Assembly (NCBI RefSeq): GCF_000238775.2
Contig: NZ_AFEJ02000001.1
Location: 4,216,001-4,280,000, forward strand
DNA from: Acaryochloris sp. CCMEE 5410
GTDB lineage: Bacteria > Cyanobacteriota > Cyanobacteriia > Thermosynechococcales > Thermosynechococcaceae
Reading direction: 5' to 3'
Length of the DNA: 64,000 bases
Made by a program: the position numbers and the translations under genes. Position 1 is the first letter of the stretch; every line of letters begins with the position of its first letter. The notes under the pieces were generated by a model. That model made no database searches. It had not been told where the DNA came from and saw only the letters and a program-made list of their open reading frames with translations. Below, one piece after another: positions 29,247 through 36,952 of this stretch.

Positions 29247-29605
29247 AATGGCTTGGTAGTCGGTATTGAGAAGACGCCATAGTAAAGAGCAAAGCTGCTA
29301 TCTTCAATGGAATGGTCTAGTGTCGTGATGACACCACGCTCCAGGGTAAATTCGTCACAATAAATAAGGTGCTCTTAAAAGACATGCTGAATGAGGCTGT
29401 GCTTGGATGGTTCCTGGAAATGGTCATTCGACGTGTGGCATAGCGCATAGAGTCAAACCTATCTTCGACATTCTCAGCGTCCGTAGTGTGAAAAGACTCA
29501 GTACGCTTGGGCGTGGCAGAACGATGGAGCTTTATCTACGCACTCTGCATATTTGGCTCAGTATCGAGTGCAAACTATAATCCACAAACTTTAGGTGTCA
29601 ACACA
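29247..29605. other. Intergenic region, 359 bp
   Basis: Lies between the J-domain gene and the SDR gene, both on the plus strand. A minus-strand open stretch near 29250-29370 lacks a start codon and is not called. An in-frame extension of the SDR reading frame back to 29507 does not look like family sequence. No repeats or RNA gene seen. Confidence 0.5.
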
Positions 29606-30550
29606 ATGGCGTTTGATTTAGAAAATATCCCTTCTCAGCAAGGCAAGGTTGCCATTGTGACTGGGGCGAATACAGGCCTGGGCTATGAAACGGTGAGTTA
29701 TCTAGCGCAAAAGCACTTCAAGGTGATCATGGCTTGCCGTGATTTGGAGAAAGCGGCACAAGCCAAAGCCAAAATCAAGATGACAGTGCCGGTCGCGGAT
29801 TTAGAGATTCTCCAGATTGATTTGTCTGATTTGTCATCTGTAAGAGGGTTTGCCCAAATCTTTCGACAGAACTACAACAGCCTCGACCTTCTGATCAATA
29901 ATGCTGGAATTATGTGGCCTCCCTATGCCCTGACTGTAGATGGGTTTGAGAGCCAAATGGGAGCCAATTACTTTGGTCATTTTCTCCTGACGGCATTGCT
30001 GTTGGATCTGATGCCGAATACCTCTGAATCTCGGGTGGTGTCTCTGAGTAGCAATGCTCATCGGTTGGGGGCTGGGAAAATTAATTTTGACGATTTGCAA
30101 TCGAAACAGAACTACTCCAAAACGGGAGCCTATGCCCAGAGTAAGCTGGCCTGTTTGATGTTTGGGAATGAATTGCAGCGACGGTTAGCTCAAGCCGGTA
30201 AAAAAATTCTTTCCGTCACGGCTCACCCTGGCGTTTCCAACACAGAACTCGCCAGACATATGCCTCAATACCAGGTTCAACTTATTCAATATACGATTGG
30301 TCCGTGGCTCTGCCATGCCCCGGATCAGGCCGCCCTGCCCATTGTGATGGCGGCGCTTGACCCTGAGGCCCAAGGGGGAGAATATTTTGGCCCTCAAGGG
30401 TTTATGGAAATGAAAGGTCAGCCTGGACGGGCCACACAGTCAAACTATGCCCAAAATCTAGCTGCTGCTGCCCAGCTCTGGGATGTCTCAGAAGAATTAA
30501 CAGGGTGCACCTTTGCTATACCTCAAGTTCAAGCCGTCACAACGTCATAG
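29606..30550 (+). CDS. Short-chain dehydrogenase/reductase, 314 aa
   Basis: A classical SDR of the retinol-dehydrogenase/protochlorophyllide-reductase-like branch. Motifs present: TGANTGLGYE nucleotide-binding turn, NNAGIM, the catalytic Ser in VVSLSSNAH, and YAQSK with Tyr and Lys. The Arg in MACRDLEKA after strand 2 favours NADP(H). Substrate unknown. I start at ATG 29606 because the frame upstream has no family similarity. Its 3' end overlaps the convergent epimerase-like gene by 22 bases. Confidence 0.88.
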   Translation: MAFDLENIPSQQGKVAIVTGANTGLGYETVSYLAQKHFKVIMACRDLEKAAQAKAKIKMTVPVADLEILQIDLSDLSSVRGFAQIFRQNYNSLDLLINNAGIMWPPYALTVDGFESQMGANYFGHFLLTALLLDLMPNTSESRVVSLSSNAHRLGAGKINFDDLQSKQNYSKTGAYAQSKLACLMFGNELQRRLAQAGKKILSVTAHPGVSNTELARHMPQYQVQLIQYTIGPWLCHAPDQAALPIVMAALDPEAQGGEYFGPQGFMEMKGQPGRATQSNYAQNLAAAAQLWDVSEELTGCTFAIPQVQAVTTS

Positions 30551-31596
30551 TCAATCAACTGCTGAAACATATCGACAAGGGATGTGGCTAGGGGGCGATA
30601 AGTTAGCCCTAGCTCGCGGATGCTTTTGCTGTTATCGACGCCAAAGGGAACACCCACGTTTCTATCAATGATTTTGCGCGTCATACTGCTATCCAATAAT
30701 GGTCCCACTAGCCAAATCAATGCTTTGGGTAGAACACTTTTGGGGAAGGGATAAGCCTCGCCAAAATGAGCCCGCAAAATCTCAGCCATTTGAGGGAAAT
30801 TTGTGTTGTATCCAGAGGTGATATGGCGGCCTTGGGCATTGGGAGTAAATCCCGCAGCCAGATGCGCTTCTGCGACATCCCGAACGTCCACGACCCCCAT
30901 CTGATAGTCTGGTACGCCCATTTTCATCGTGCCATCTCCCAGCTGTTTGATCAGTGAGAAGGACTCTGAAGTAGCAAAAGGGTTAATCCCAGGCCCTAAA
31001 ACGAGGGAGGGATTGATGGTGACTAAGTTCCAGCGGTTCTGGCTCTTGGCAATTTTCCAAGCTTCTTGCTCAGCTAAGGTTTTGGAATAGGAATAGGGCT
31101 GATGGGTGAGGGAGGAGGTGGTATTCCAGTCTGCTTCAGTAAATAAATCGCCTGGAACCATTTCTAAGTCTGCACTATCGCCATAAATGGCGGCACAACT
31201 GCTGGTGACCACCACCCGCTTCACAGACTCAGTTTGATTGGCTTGTTCTAAAACATTGCGGGTGCCGAGCTGGGCTGGTTCAATCAGATCTTTTTGTGGA
31301 TTATCAACGGCAATAGTGAAAGGGGAAGCCGTGTGAAACACTACGGTACAGCCCTGCATGGCCTCGGCGTAGGATCCTAGCGTCAGTAAATCTGACTGGA
31401 AATATTGGATCTGCCCTGGAGACTGATCTGCCAAAGCATTAAGGTATTTAAGCTTCTCAGTATTGCTGGGATTGCGAACAGCTGCGTGAACGGTAAAGCC
31501 TTCTTCCAGTAAACGCTTGACGAGCCATCCGGCGACATAACCAGTCGCTCCAGTGACGAGAACGGGGGCTGACGTATCGTAGGTGGGGTTGGTCAT
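30529..31596 (-). CDS. Extended SDR (dihydroflavonol-4-reductase-like), 355 aa
   Basis: The N-terminus has the extended-SDR motif LVTGATGYVAGWLVKRLL, followed by FHTASPF, VVTSSCAAIYG and the catalytic YSYSK. This matches the dihydroflavonol reductase/cinnamoyl-CoA reductase-like subgroup, NADPH-dependent reductases of aldehydes or ketones. The true substrate in a cyanobacterium is unknown. It overlaps its convergent neighbour by 22 bases and has a 26-bp palindrome in its promoter region. Confidence 0.88.
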   Translation of the reverse strand: MTNPTYDTSAPVLVTGATGYVAGWLVKRLLEEGFTVHAAVRNPSNTEKLKYLNALADQSPGQIQYFQSDLLTLGSYAEAMQGCTVVFHTASPFTIAVDNPQKDLIEPAQLGTRNVLEQANQTESVKRVVVTSSCAAIYGDSADLEMVPGDLFTEADWNTTSSLTHQPYSYSKTLAEQEAWKIAKSQNRWNLVTINPSLVLGPGINPFATSESFSLIKQLGDGTMKMGVPDYQMGVVDVRDVAEAHLAAGFTPNAQGRHITSGYNTNFPQMAEILRAHFGEAYPFPKSVLPKALIWLVGPLLDSSMTRKIIDRNVGVPFGVDNSKSIRELGLTYRPLATSLVDMFQQLIDYDVVTA

Positions 31597-31705
31597 ACTG
31601 CTTCCCTATTGCTGCAGGATTGGTCAAAATACCGTTATCCCGTAGAGTAGCGTATTCACTGGGTGGATGCTGGAGCAAGAGGTTCTGGGTCGCTTGATAG
31701 TGCGC

Positions 31706-31731
31706 AAGGGGGTTGCGATCGCAACCCCCTT
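31706..31731. promoter_or_regulatory. Perfect 26-bp palindrome with HIP1 core
   Basis: Bases 31706-31718 (AAGGGGGTTGCGA) and 31719-31731 are exact reverse complements without a spacer, and the centre is GCGATCGC. It lies between divergently transcribed genes, about 110 bases from the SDR start, so an operator is possible; a transcriptional hairpin or a HIP1-related feature is an alternative. Confidence 0.6.
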
Positions 31732-31875
31732 ACTCAATACCTATAGGTATTTGTGGTGTCCTTCAAGCTCTTTGACTAGTAGTGGGCTAAGCTCGATCAT
31801 CTGAGTTGCACCTGTCCGAGATTGCTTCTTTCATATGAAACGCTAGACCACTGCACTGCAACAGTTACTTGGATC

Positions 31876-32217
31876 ATGGCTGAACATTATCTCTTGATAT
31901 CTGATGACGTGCCTTTGGCACAATTCGAAAGTGAAGAATCAGACATGTGGTATCTCTTCGGAAAAATTGCACCTATTCCATCGGGTAAAGTTGCTATTCA
32001 TAAGATTTTCTCAGTTACAAAGCATCTAGAATTCAAAGCTGTGTTGTGTGATTGGTCCCAAGGTTATCGGTGCGATCTACAAGCTGGAACAAGCATCATT
32101 CCATGTGTATTGATGGAATGTAATCCACAACAAGTCATCCTCAGAATGCTCACTGCCTCTGAAACAATCGCTTGGTCAAAACAACACCTTCGGCCATTGT
32201 CCATCAGTGAATTTTGA
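31876..32217 (+). CDS. Hypothetical protein, 113 aa
   Basis: A small soluble protein starting MAEHYLLISDDVP with scattered aromatic residues and three Cys (two in CDWSQGYRC). No signal peptide, membrane segment or recognised motif. I chose the ATG at 31876; the frame extends to a TTG at 31822. The Cys spacing could bind a metal but is not a standard motif. Confidence 0.55.
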   Translation: MAEHYLLISDDVPLAQFESEESDMWYLFGKIAPIPSGKVAIHKIFSVTKHLEFKAVLCDWSQGYRCDLQAGTSIIPCVLMECNPQQVILRMLTASETIAWSKQHLRPLSISEF

Positions 32218-32270
32218 ATCGGTCTTAACTGTCCCTTGCTGGGAGTATCTGGTGTTGGCAGCCCTTACCG

Positions 32271-32564
32271 TTACTCTGGAGTAGTTTGCTGAGCGGTTAC
32301 CAAATATAGGAGAGGACCAAAAGAGCCCATCAATATCGTTGCCAGAACCCAAGGCCATGGATTGCGATTATTTTTCTTTGCCTCTGGAATCAACCAGCTC
32401 AACACTAGTCCTAACGCAATCACCAAGTCTGTAAGCACTTGCCAACCAGCTGGGCTATAGCGGTTGTAATCTAAAATGCCCAGATAGCCGACCTGGGCCA
32501 TGGCATACCCCGACAAAAGGGTAAAGGGAACCAGAATGATGAGCGCTATTTGTTTGTTGATCAT
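32271..32564 (-). CDS. Small membrane protein, possibly DUF2834-like, 97 aa
   Basis: Three hydrophobic helices (residues 5-24, 38-58 and 72-90) and almost no soluble loops. AAGGAG stands upstream of the ATG at 32564 (MINKQIALIIL). The pattern LSGYAMAQVGYLGI and the length resemble DUF2834 proteins, of unknown function. It is divergent from an XRE regulator gene (start 32691), which may control it. Confidence 0.7.
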   Translation of the reverse strand: MINKQIALIILVPFTLLSGYAMAQVGYLGILDYNRYSPAGWQVLTDLVIALGLVLSWLIPEAKKNNRNPWPWVLATILMGSFGPLLYLVTAQQTTPE

Positions 32565-32690
32565 AACTAACTCCTTGCAAAGTGATCTGCATCTAGCCTG
32601 ACCGCTCTGTTGGATAGCCGCAATAACCTCATAGGTCATTGAATTCATGATCGGTCTCGGTTGAGAATAGAGAGCAGAGTGGAGATATGC

Positions 32691-33527
32691 ATGACCTCTG
32701 CCGACCCACAAAACTTTCAACATATTTGTCGCCATTGGCGTAAATTTAGGAAGCTATCGCAACTGGATTTAGCCCTGGCAGCTAATGTGTCACAACGCCA
32801 TGTCAGTTGGCTGGAAACCGGGCGTAGTCATCCTAGCCGTGCCATGATAGAGCGACTTTCAGAGGCCATGAATATCCCCTTACGGGAACGGAATGTGCTG
32901 TTACAAGCCGCTGGGTATGCAACAACCTATCGCGAAACGGCCTTGGATCAGCCTGTGATGAGGCCAGTGCTAGACGCACTGAATCATGTCTTGCAATACC
33001 ATGCCCCCTTGCCAGCTATCGTGGTTGATCGCGGCTGGAACGTTAAAAAAGCCAATCAGGCTGCAGAACTACTGCTCAGCCTTGGGGGAGACCTGCCAGC
33101 ATTTCAGAAAAATGTAGGGGCAGATGAGCCTCTCAATTTAGCCTTGCTAACGCTTCATCCCGAGGGGCTCAGGCAATATATAACCAATTGGGATCAGGTT
33201 TGGCCTTCGATCATCCGCCGACTGAGGCGTGAATCTCTGGCCTCGGGGGATCGAGCTCTGCAAGAGCAATTTGCCCAATATATCGAATTAGCTGGTCCAG
33301 AAGGTTATAGCGAGCCAGATAGTGCTAGTTTATTGCCCGTTTTACCCTTGGAACTGGATATTAAGGGGTTGGAACTGAGTCTATTCTCGATTATTGCGAC
33401 CTTTGGTACACCCCAGGACATTACGACTGATGAACTTCGGATTGAAACCTTTTATCCTACCGATGCTAAAACCGAACAGTTTTTTCGGAACCATCATTTT
33501 GAGAAGTCCGTTGTAGGTGAAATGTAG
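32691..33527 (+). CDS. XRE-family regulator with MmyB-like ligand domain, 278 aa
   Basis: Residues 10-70 are a helix-turn-helix (RKLSQLDLALAANVSQRHVS, ending SWLETGRSHPS), typical of the XRE/MmyB type. The rest is a PAS-like MmyB ligand-binding domain (PAIVVDRGWNVKKANQAA, then FGTPQDITTDELRIETFYP). Such regulators often act on a divergent neighbour, here the small membrane protein at 32271-32564. The ATG at 32691 follows GTGGAG. Ligand unknown. Confidence 0.88.
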   Translation: MTSADPQNFQHICRHWRKFRKLSQLDLALAANVSQRHVSWLETGRSHPSRAMIERLSEAMNIPLRERNVLLQAAGYATTYRETALDQPVMRPVLDALNHVLQYHAPLPAIVVDRGWNVKKANQAAELLLSLGGDLPAFQKNVGADEPLNLALLTLHPEGLRQYITNWDQVWPSIIRRLRRESLASGDRALQEQFAQYIELAGPEGYSEPDSASLLPVLPLELDIKGLELSLFSIIATFGTPQDITTDELRIETFYPTDAKTEQFFRNHHFEKSVVGEM

Positions 33528-33677
33528 TGGGGAATGACCCACGGATCACCTAGAGCCATCTTGCACAAAGCTCGGCCAAGGTTTGTCTACAACTATCGGA
33601 TGTACTCCATCAAAAGCGCTATGATTGCCCTCCTGCGATGTGATTGCCTGCTGGATGACCTCAAGATGGCAGTGGTT

Positions 33678-34034
33678 TTATTCCCCCACAATTGTGAGCT
33701 TTGCCCATTGTTGAGGGTCGTTGCTGGTAAATAGCTGTAGAGCATCACCTGCAAAATCTGGATGGGGTGTCCCCAGTTCATAGATGGAATTTTTGGTGGT
33801 TACATACACCCGTCCTGCTTTGGTTAGGCATCCTTTGATGGGAGAAGATTTCAGCTTTTTCCCAGCCGGATACTTGGAGTGGTTAAAGATTTGCCCCTGA
33901 ATAACGACTTGATTGCCGATATCAACGCAAAGCCACGATTCGATAATCGGTAGGCTGAGAGATGCAGTATTGGATGCAGTTAAAGTGGGTTGAGAATGTT
34001 CTAAATAATAGTCCGTGATGTCATCAGCAATCAT
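33678..34034 (-). CDS. Hypothetical protein, 118 aa
   Basis: The protein begins MIADDITDYYLEHS and contains strand-rich segments (GRVYVTTKNSIYELG), without signal peptide or membrane segment. Similar short proteins with the TKNSIYELG motif are found in cyanobacteria, but I know no function. I chose ATG 34034; a TTG two codons upstream is also in frame. It is isolated, with 270 bases to the next gene. Confidence 0.6.
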   Translation of the reverse strand: MIADDITDYYLEHSQPTLTASNTASLSLPIIESWLCVDIGNQVVIQGQIFNHSKYPAGKKLKSSPIKGCLTKAGRVYVTTKNSIYELGTPHPDFAGDALQLFTSNDPQQWAKLTIVGE

Positions 34035-34310
34035 GATCAAGCTTGGTAGGGTTGATGCTCAGTTAGGGGAGGAGTTCTGTGGGCAAAGAACAACACAGCA
34101 GTGATGGGTTCAGATGTCTCTAGTCTAAGCAGAATCTCCCGCAGAAAGTACAGTGAGAATGCGGAAATCTATGCTATCTGATAGGCGGAATTGGAGTAGA
34201 CTGCCTAGTTAAATATTCGGAGTGATTGCGATAGCATTGACAAAATTGTTGCTGTTATTCGGCGTAGCTGTACTGAAGCTAGTAACGTTGGCTTTGATGA
34301 GTCTTTTAAA

Positions 34311-35204
34311 TTAATTTTTGGTGTCGTAGAGAGTCTTCCAGTCTGGAAAAGTCATGCCTAATAGATTGCTGAGATCTGCAGTTTGTTTGAGTTGAATGGG
34401 CCGGAGAAATTGAATTGCTTCCTGTAGGTCTTCAGCATCCTTGTCTCGGTCCACTTCCCGAACTGCTAATTTGAGGCCAGAAGAGCGAATCTTTTTGGGG
34501 AGTAATGAGGCCAGTTGGTTGAAAGGCCATGTGTATCGTAGACGAAATAAAGCACTCTTTTGGTAGAACTGCTTTGGCGTTGCATGAAATTTTTCCGAGA
34601 GATTCTCAGGCGCAAAGGAGGCATCGACCCCCAGCCACTCAAACGTCTTGGTCATGCAGGCTTCCGCATTATTACAAAGTTCTTCAAAGGTGAGAAACAA
34701 AAATTGATCGGGCGAAAAATATTGAAAGTAATGGTTGAGCTGCTTGGGATAATTACTAACATCTTGATAAAGCGGATTATTCTGTACGGCTGTTAGTAGG
34801 CTTTGATTTTCGTTCCCTTGACGAGTTTCATGCCAGTAGTGACTCACCGTGCGCTCAATGGGGTCCCTCATGATGTAAATAAAGCGAGCTTCAGGGTTAA
34901 ACTGGGCGATGCGTTCAGCCACATCCGTAATATGAGGCTCTTTGGCATACAGCGTACTCGATTCACCCAGAATTGTTGCCTCACCAGCACCCTCAAAGAG
35001 GCGGAGATATTTCTCTTCATTTCCCCACAGGCCGAGCTTTTTCATATTGGGCCAGTTCAACTGTTGGGGATGCACAAAATAGCAGGGCTCTTTGGGCTCG
35101 CACATGAAAATAGACGGGTGATTATTGAGATATTGGTGCAAGGATGAGGTGCCCGATTTCATCGCACCAATAATAAACAGATTCGGTTTTCTTAAATCGC
35201 TCAT
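34311..35204 (-). CDS. Sulfotransferase domain protein, 297 aa
   Basis: The 5'-phosphosulfate-binding loop FIIGAMKSGTSSL (residues 10-22) and the 3'-phosphate-binding block YIMRDPIERTVSHYWH (near residue 110) mark a PAPS-dependent sulfotransferase. The family adds sulfate to hydroxyl or amino groups of carbohydrates, lipids or small molecules. It is soluble. It is the third gene on the strand after lipoxygenase and P450 (87 bases after the P450 stop), so an oxylipin hydroxyl is a plausible acceptor, though not proven. Confidence 0.9.
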   Translation of the reverse strand: MSDLRKPNLFIIGAMKSGTSSLHQYLNNHPSIFMCEPKEPCYFVHPQQLNWPNMKKLGLWGNEEKYLRLFEGAGEATILGESSTLYAKEPHITDVAERIAQFNPEARFIYIMRDPIERTVSHYWHETRQGNENQSLLTAVQNNPLYQDVSNYPKQLNHYFQYFSPDQFLFLTFEELCNNAEACMTKTFEWLGVDASFAPENLSEKFHATPKQFYQKSALFRLRYTWPFNQLASLLPKKIRSSGLKLAVREVDRDKDAEDLQEAIQFLRPIQLKQTADLSNLLGMTFPDWKTLYDTKN

Positions 35205-35291
35205 GGTATTAATGTGGAGGCCGCCTTAGCTTCACTTCTTTCTACAGTAGCAGTTGGTTCTAGTCAATCTGCACGGTGAAAAATGGAAGGT

Positions 35292-36824
35292 TTATGACCG
35301 CAAGATAAATCGAGCTTTTAGCTGTCTAGGCACAGAGACGCCAAAATAAAATTCTTGGTCATGGGGCTGATCGCCAAATTCGATCTCTACTTTTGCTAAC
35401 AAGGTGGCTAAGGTTAAGCGCATAAAGAATTTGGCAAAATCTTGACCAATGCAAGCTCGATCACCTCGACCAAACGGGAAAAAGTAATCGCTACCATAGT
35501 CATTTTCGGCCAACGTTTTGGCATCCCAGCGTTCTGGCTGAAAAGAGTCTGAATCGTGCCAGTGGGGTGAGAGGCGATGGAGAAACCAGTTATTGATAAA
35601 AATTTGGGTATTCGCGGGAATCTCGTGACCCGCTAGATGGGTAGCGCCAACCGTATTGCGCGTAAAAAAGGGCACGGGCGGCCAGAGTCGCAGGGACTCT
35701 CGCAATACTTGCTCCACTGGGAGACAATTTTCCAGTCGTTCCAAGGTGAGGGGTTCCTTGAATAACCCGTCCAAATCGTGCTGAAGCGCCGATAGGGCTT
35801 GAGGATGCTGAAACAGCAAATGAAGTGTAGAGGTAATACCGCTGGGTGCAGAAACCGCTCCGCCTGGGTAGACCCCAGCGCAGAAGTTTCGCATTTGTTC
35901 AGGGGTAAAGGCAGAGCCTCCTCGTTTCAGAACCCAATCCAGGAGCGAACCACCAGCAGGATCGGCTTGAGTGGTTTCTAGCACTTCGCTAAAGCGCTGA
36001 AACCATTGGCGACTTGCTTCTTTATAGTGCTTACCTTTTGGTTCTTCCGGAATCATCCAGCTGGCAATGGAGGATCGGTTCATGCGATCAGTGCCTGTTG
36101 CACAGAGGGTATTGAACTGTTCAAAGACCTGATCGGGAAAGACTTGGCCTACGGTTGCCAGGGAAAAACTGTCGAAGACTAGTTTCTGAATGACCTCATA
36201 AGCTGGGAGCATTTCGGTCTCAGACTGTTTGACCAATGCCTCCGCCCGACTTTCGATAAAAACCTGCAAGGGCTGAATTTGAGTCTCCATCCACTCGCGG
36301 AAGTAGGTCATATTAAATGGATTATTTTTAACCAGATGCTGCCATTTCGATCCAGCAGTTTTGGCCACAAAAGGATGACTATCCGTGAGGATGGGGCGAA
36401 GGGCTTTGCGGGGGATATCTTTATAAAAATCAGCTTGGTTGGCCCGATGTTCATGGGAATGTGGGTTAGTCTGCTGCTGGGCCGTAAGCAGGACTTGTTG
36501 GATTAAATCGGGGTCGTTGAGAACTAAGGATGGCCGGGCCAAAATCCAGAATAAGGACAAGCCACCATATTGCTGCCCCTGTTCTCCTAGCACCTGCCAA
36601 ATCGGTTTCCCTTGCTGCAGAACCCAGACATTACCAATGGGGAAGAGAGGCTGAGGGCCTGGAATCTGGCTGAATGCTTGGGTCTGTTTGCTAAAGATCC
36701 GCTGAAATAAGGCCTGGGAATAGGACTGTAACTTTGACTCTACCCACTGTCGGGGTTTGGCCTCTATCTGTTTGAGGGTATTGTGCAGTCCTGTAGTGAG
36801 GGATCCGGCTGATAGACCTGTCAT
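35292..36824 (-). CDS. Cytochrome P450 without canonical O2-activating acid, 510 aa
   Basis: The heme-binding loop FGRGDRACIG places the axial Cys at 458. ESLR at 376-379 is the ExxR motif and FQPERW the PERF-like motif. In the I helix, where monooxygenases have AGx(D/E)TT, this protein reads GGAVSAP (321-327): the acid is Val324 and the Thr is Ser325. Such loss is typical of P450s that rearrange hydroperoxides or use peroxide (CYP74, CYP8, CYP152). With a lipoxygenase gene 113 bases upstream, a hydroperoxide-processing role is likely. No membrane anchor is obvious. Confidence 0.92.
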   Translation of the reverse strand: MTGLSAGSLTTGLHNTLKQIEAKPRQWVESKLQSYSQALFQRIFSKQTQAFSQIPGPQPLFPIGNVWVLQQGKPIWQVLGEQGQQYGGLSLFWILARPSLVLNDPDLIQQVLLTAQQQTNPHSHEHRANQADFYKDIPRKALRPILTDSHPFVAKTAGSKWQHLVKNNPFNMTYFREWMETQIQPLQVFIESRAEALVKQSETEMLPAYEVIQKLVFDSFSLATVGQVFPDQVFEQFNTLCATGTDRMNRSSIASWMIPEEPKGKHYKEASRQWFQRFSEVLETTQADPAGGSLLDWVLKRGGSAFTPEQMRNFCAGVYPGGAVSAPSGITSTLHLLFQHPQALSALQHDLDGLFKEPLTLERLENCLPVEQVLRESLRLWPPVPFFTRNTVGATHLAGHEIPANTQIFINNWFLHRLSPHWHDSDSFQPERWDAKTLAENDYGSDYFFPFGRGDRACIGQDFAKFFMRLTLATLLAKVEIEFGDQPHDQEFYFGVSVPRQLKARFILRS

Positions 36825-36922
36825 GGGTGTATATCCTCTTATGCTGAATAGTTGCGGTTGCCACGAGGTAATCTGCCAAGGCCCATCGCGTTGGCAAGTG
36901 CATTTTTGATGGCGAGTAGACT

Positions 36923-36952
36923 TTAGATATTGATGCTCTAGATATTGATGCT
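36923..36952 (-). repeat. Tandem 15-bp duplication across the lipoxygenase stop
   Basis: The last codons of the lipoxygenase (AGC ATC AAT ATC TAG) are repeated immediately afterward as AGC ATC AAT ATC TAA, in frame. Confidence 0.85.

Noticed and set aside
29250-29370. Minus-strand open stretch of about 45 codons between J-domain and SDR genes
   Set aside because: No start codon at a plausible place and no recognisable similarity; could be a remnant but cannot be supported.
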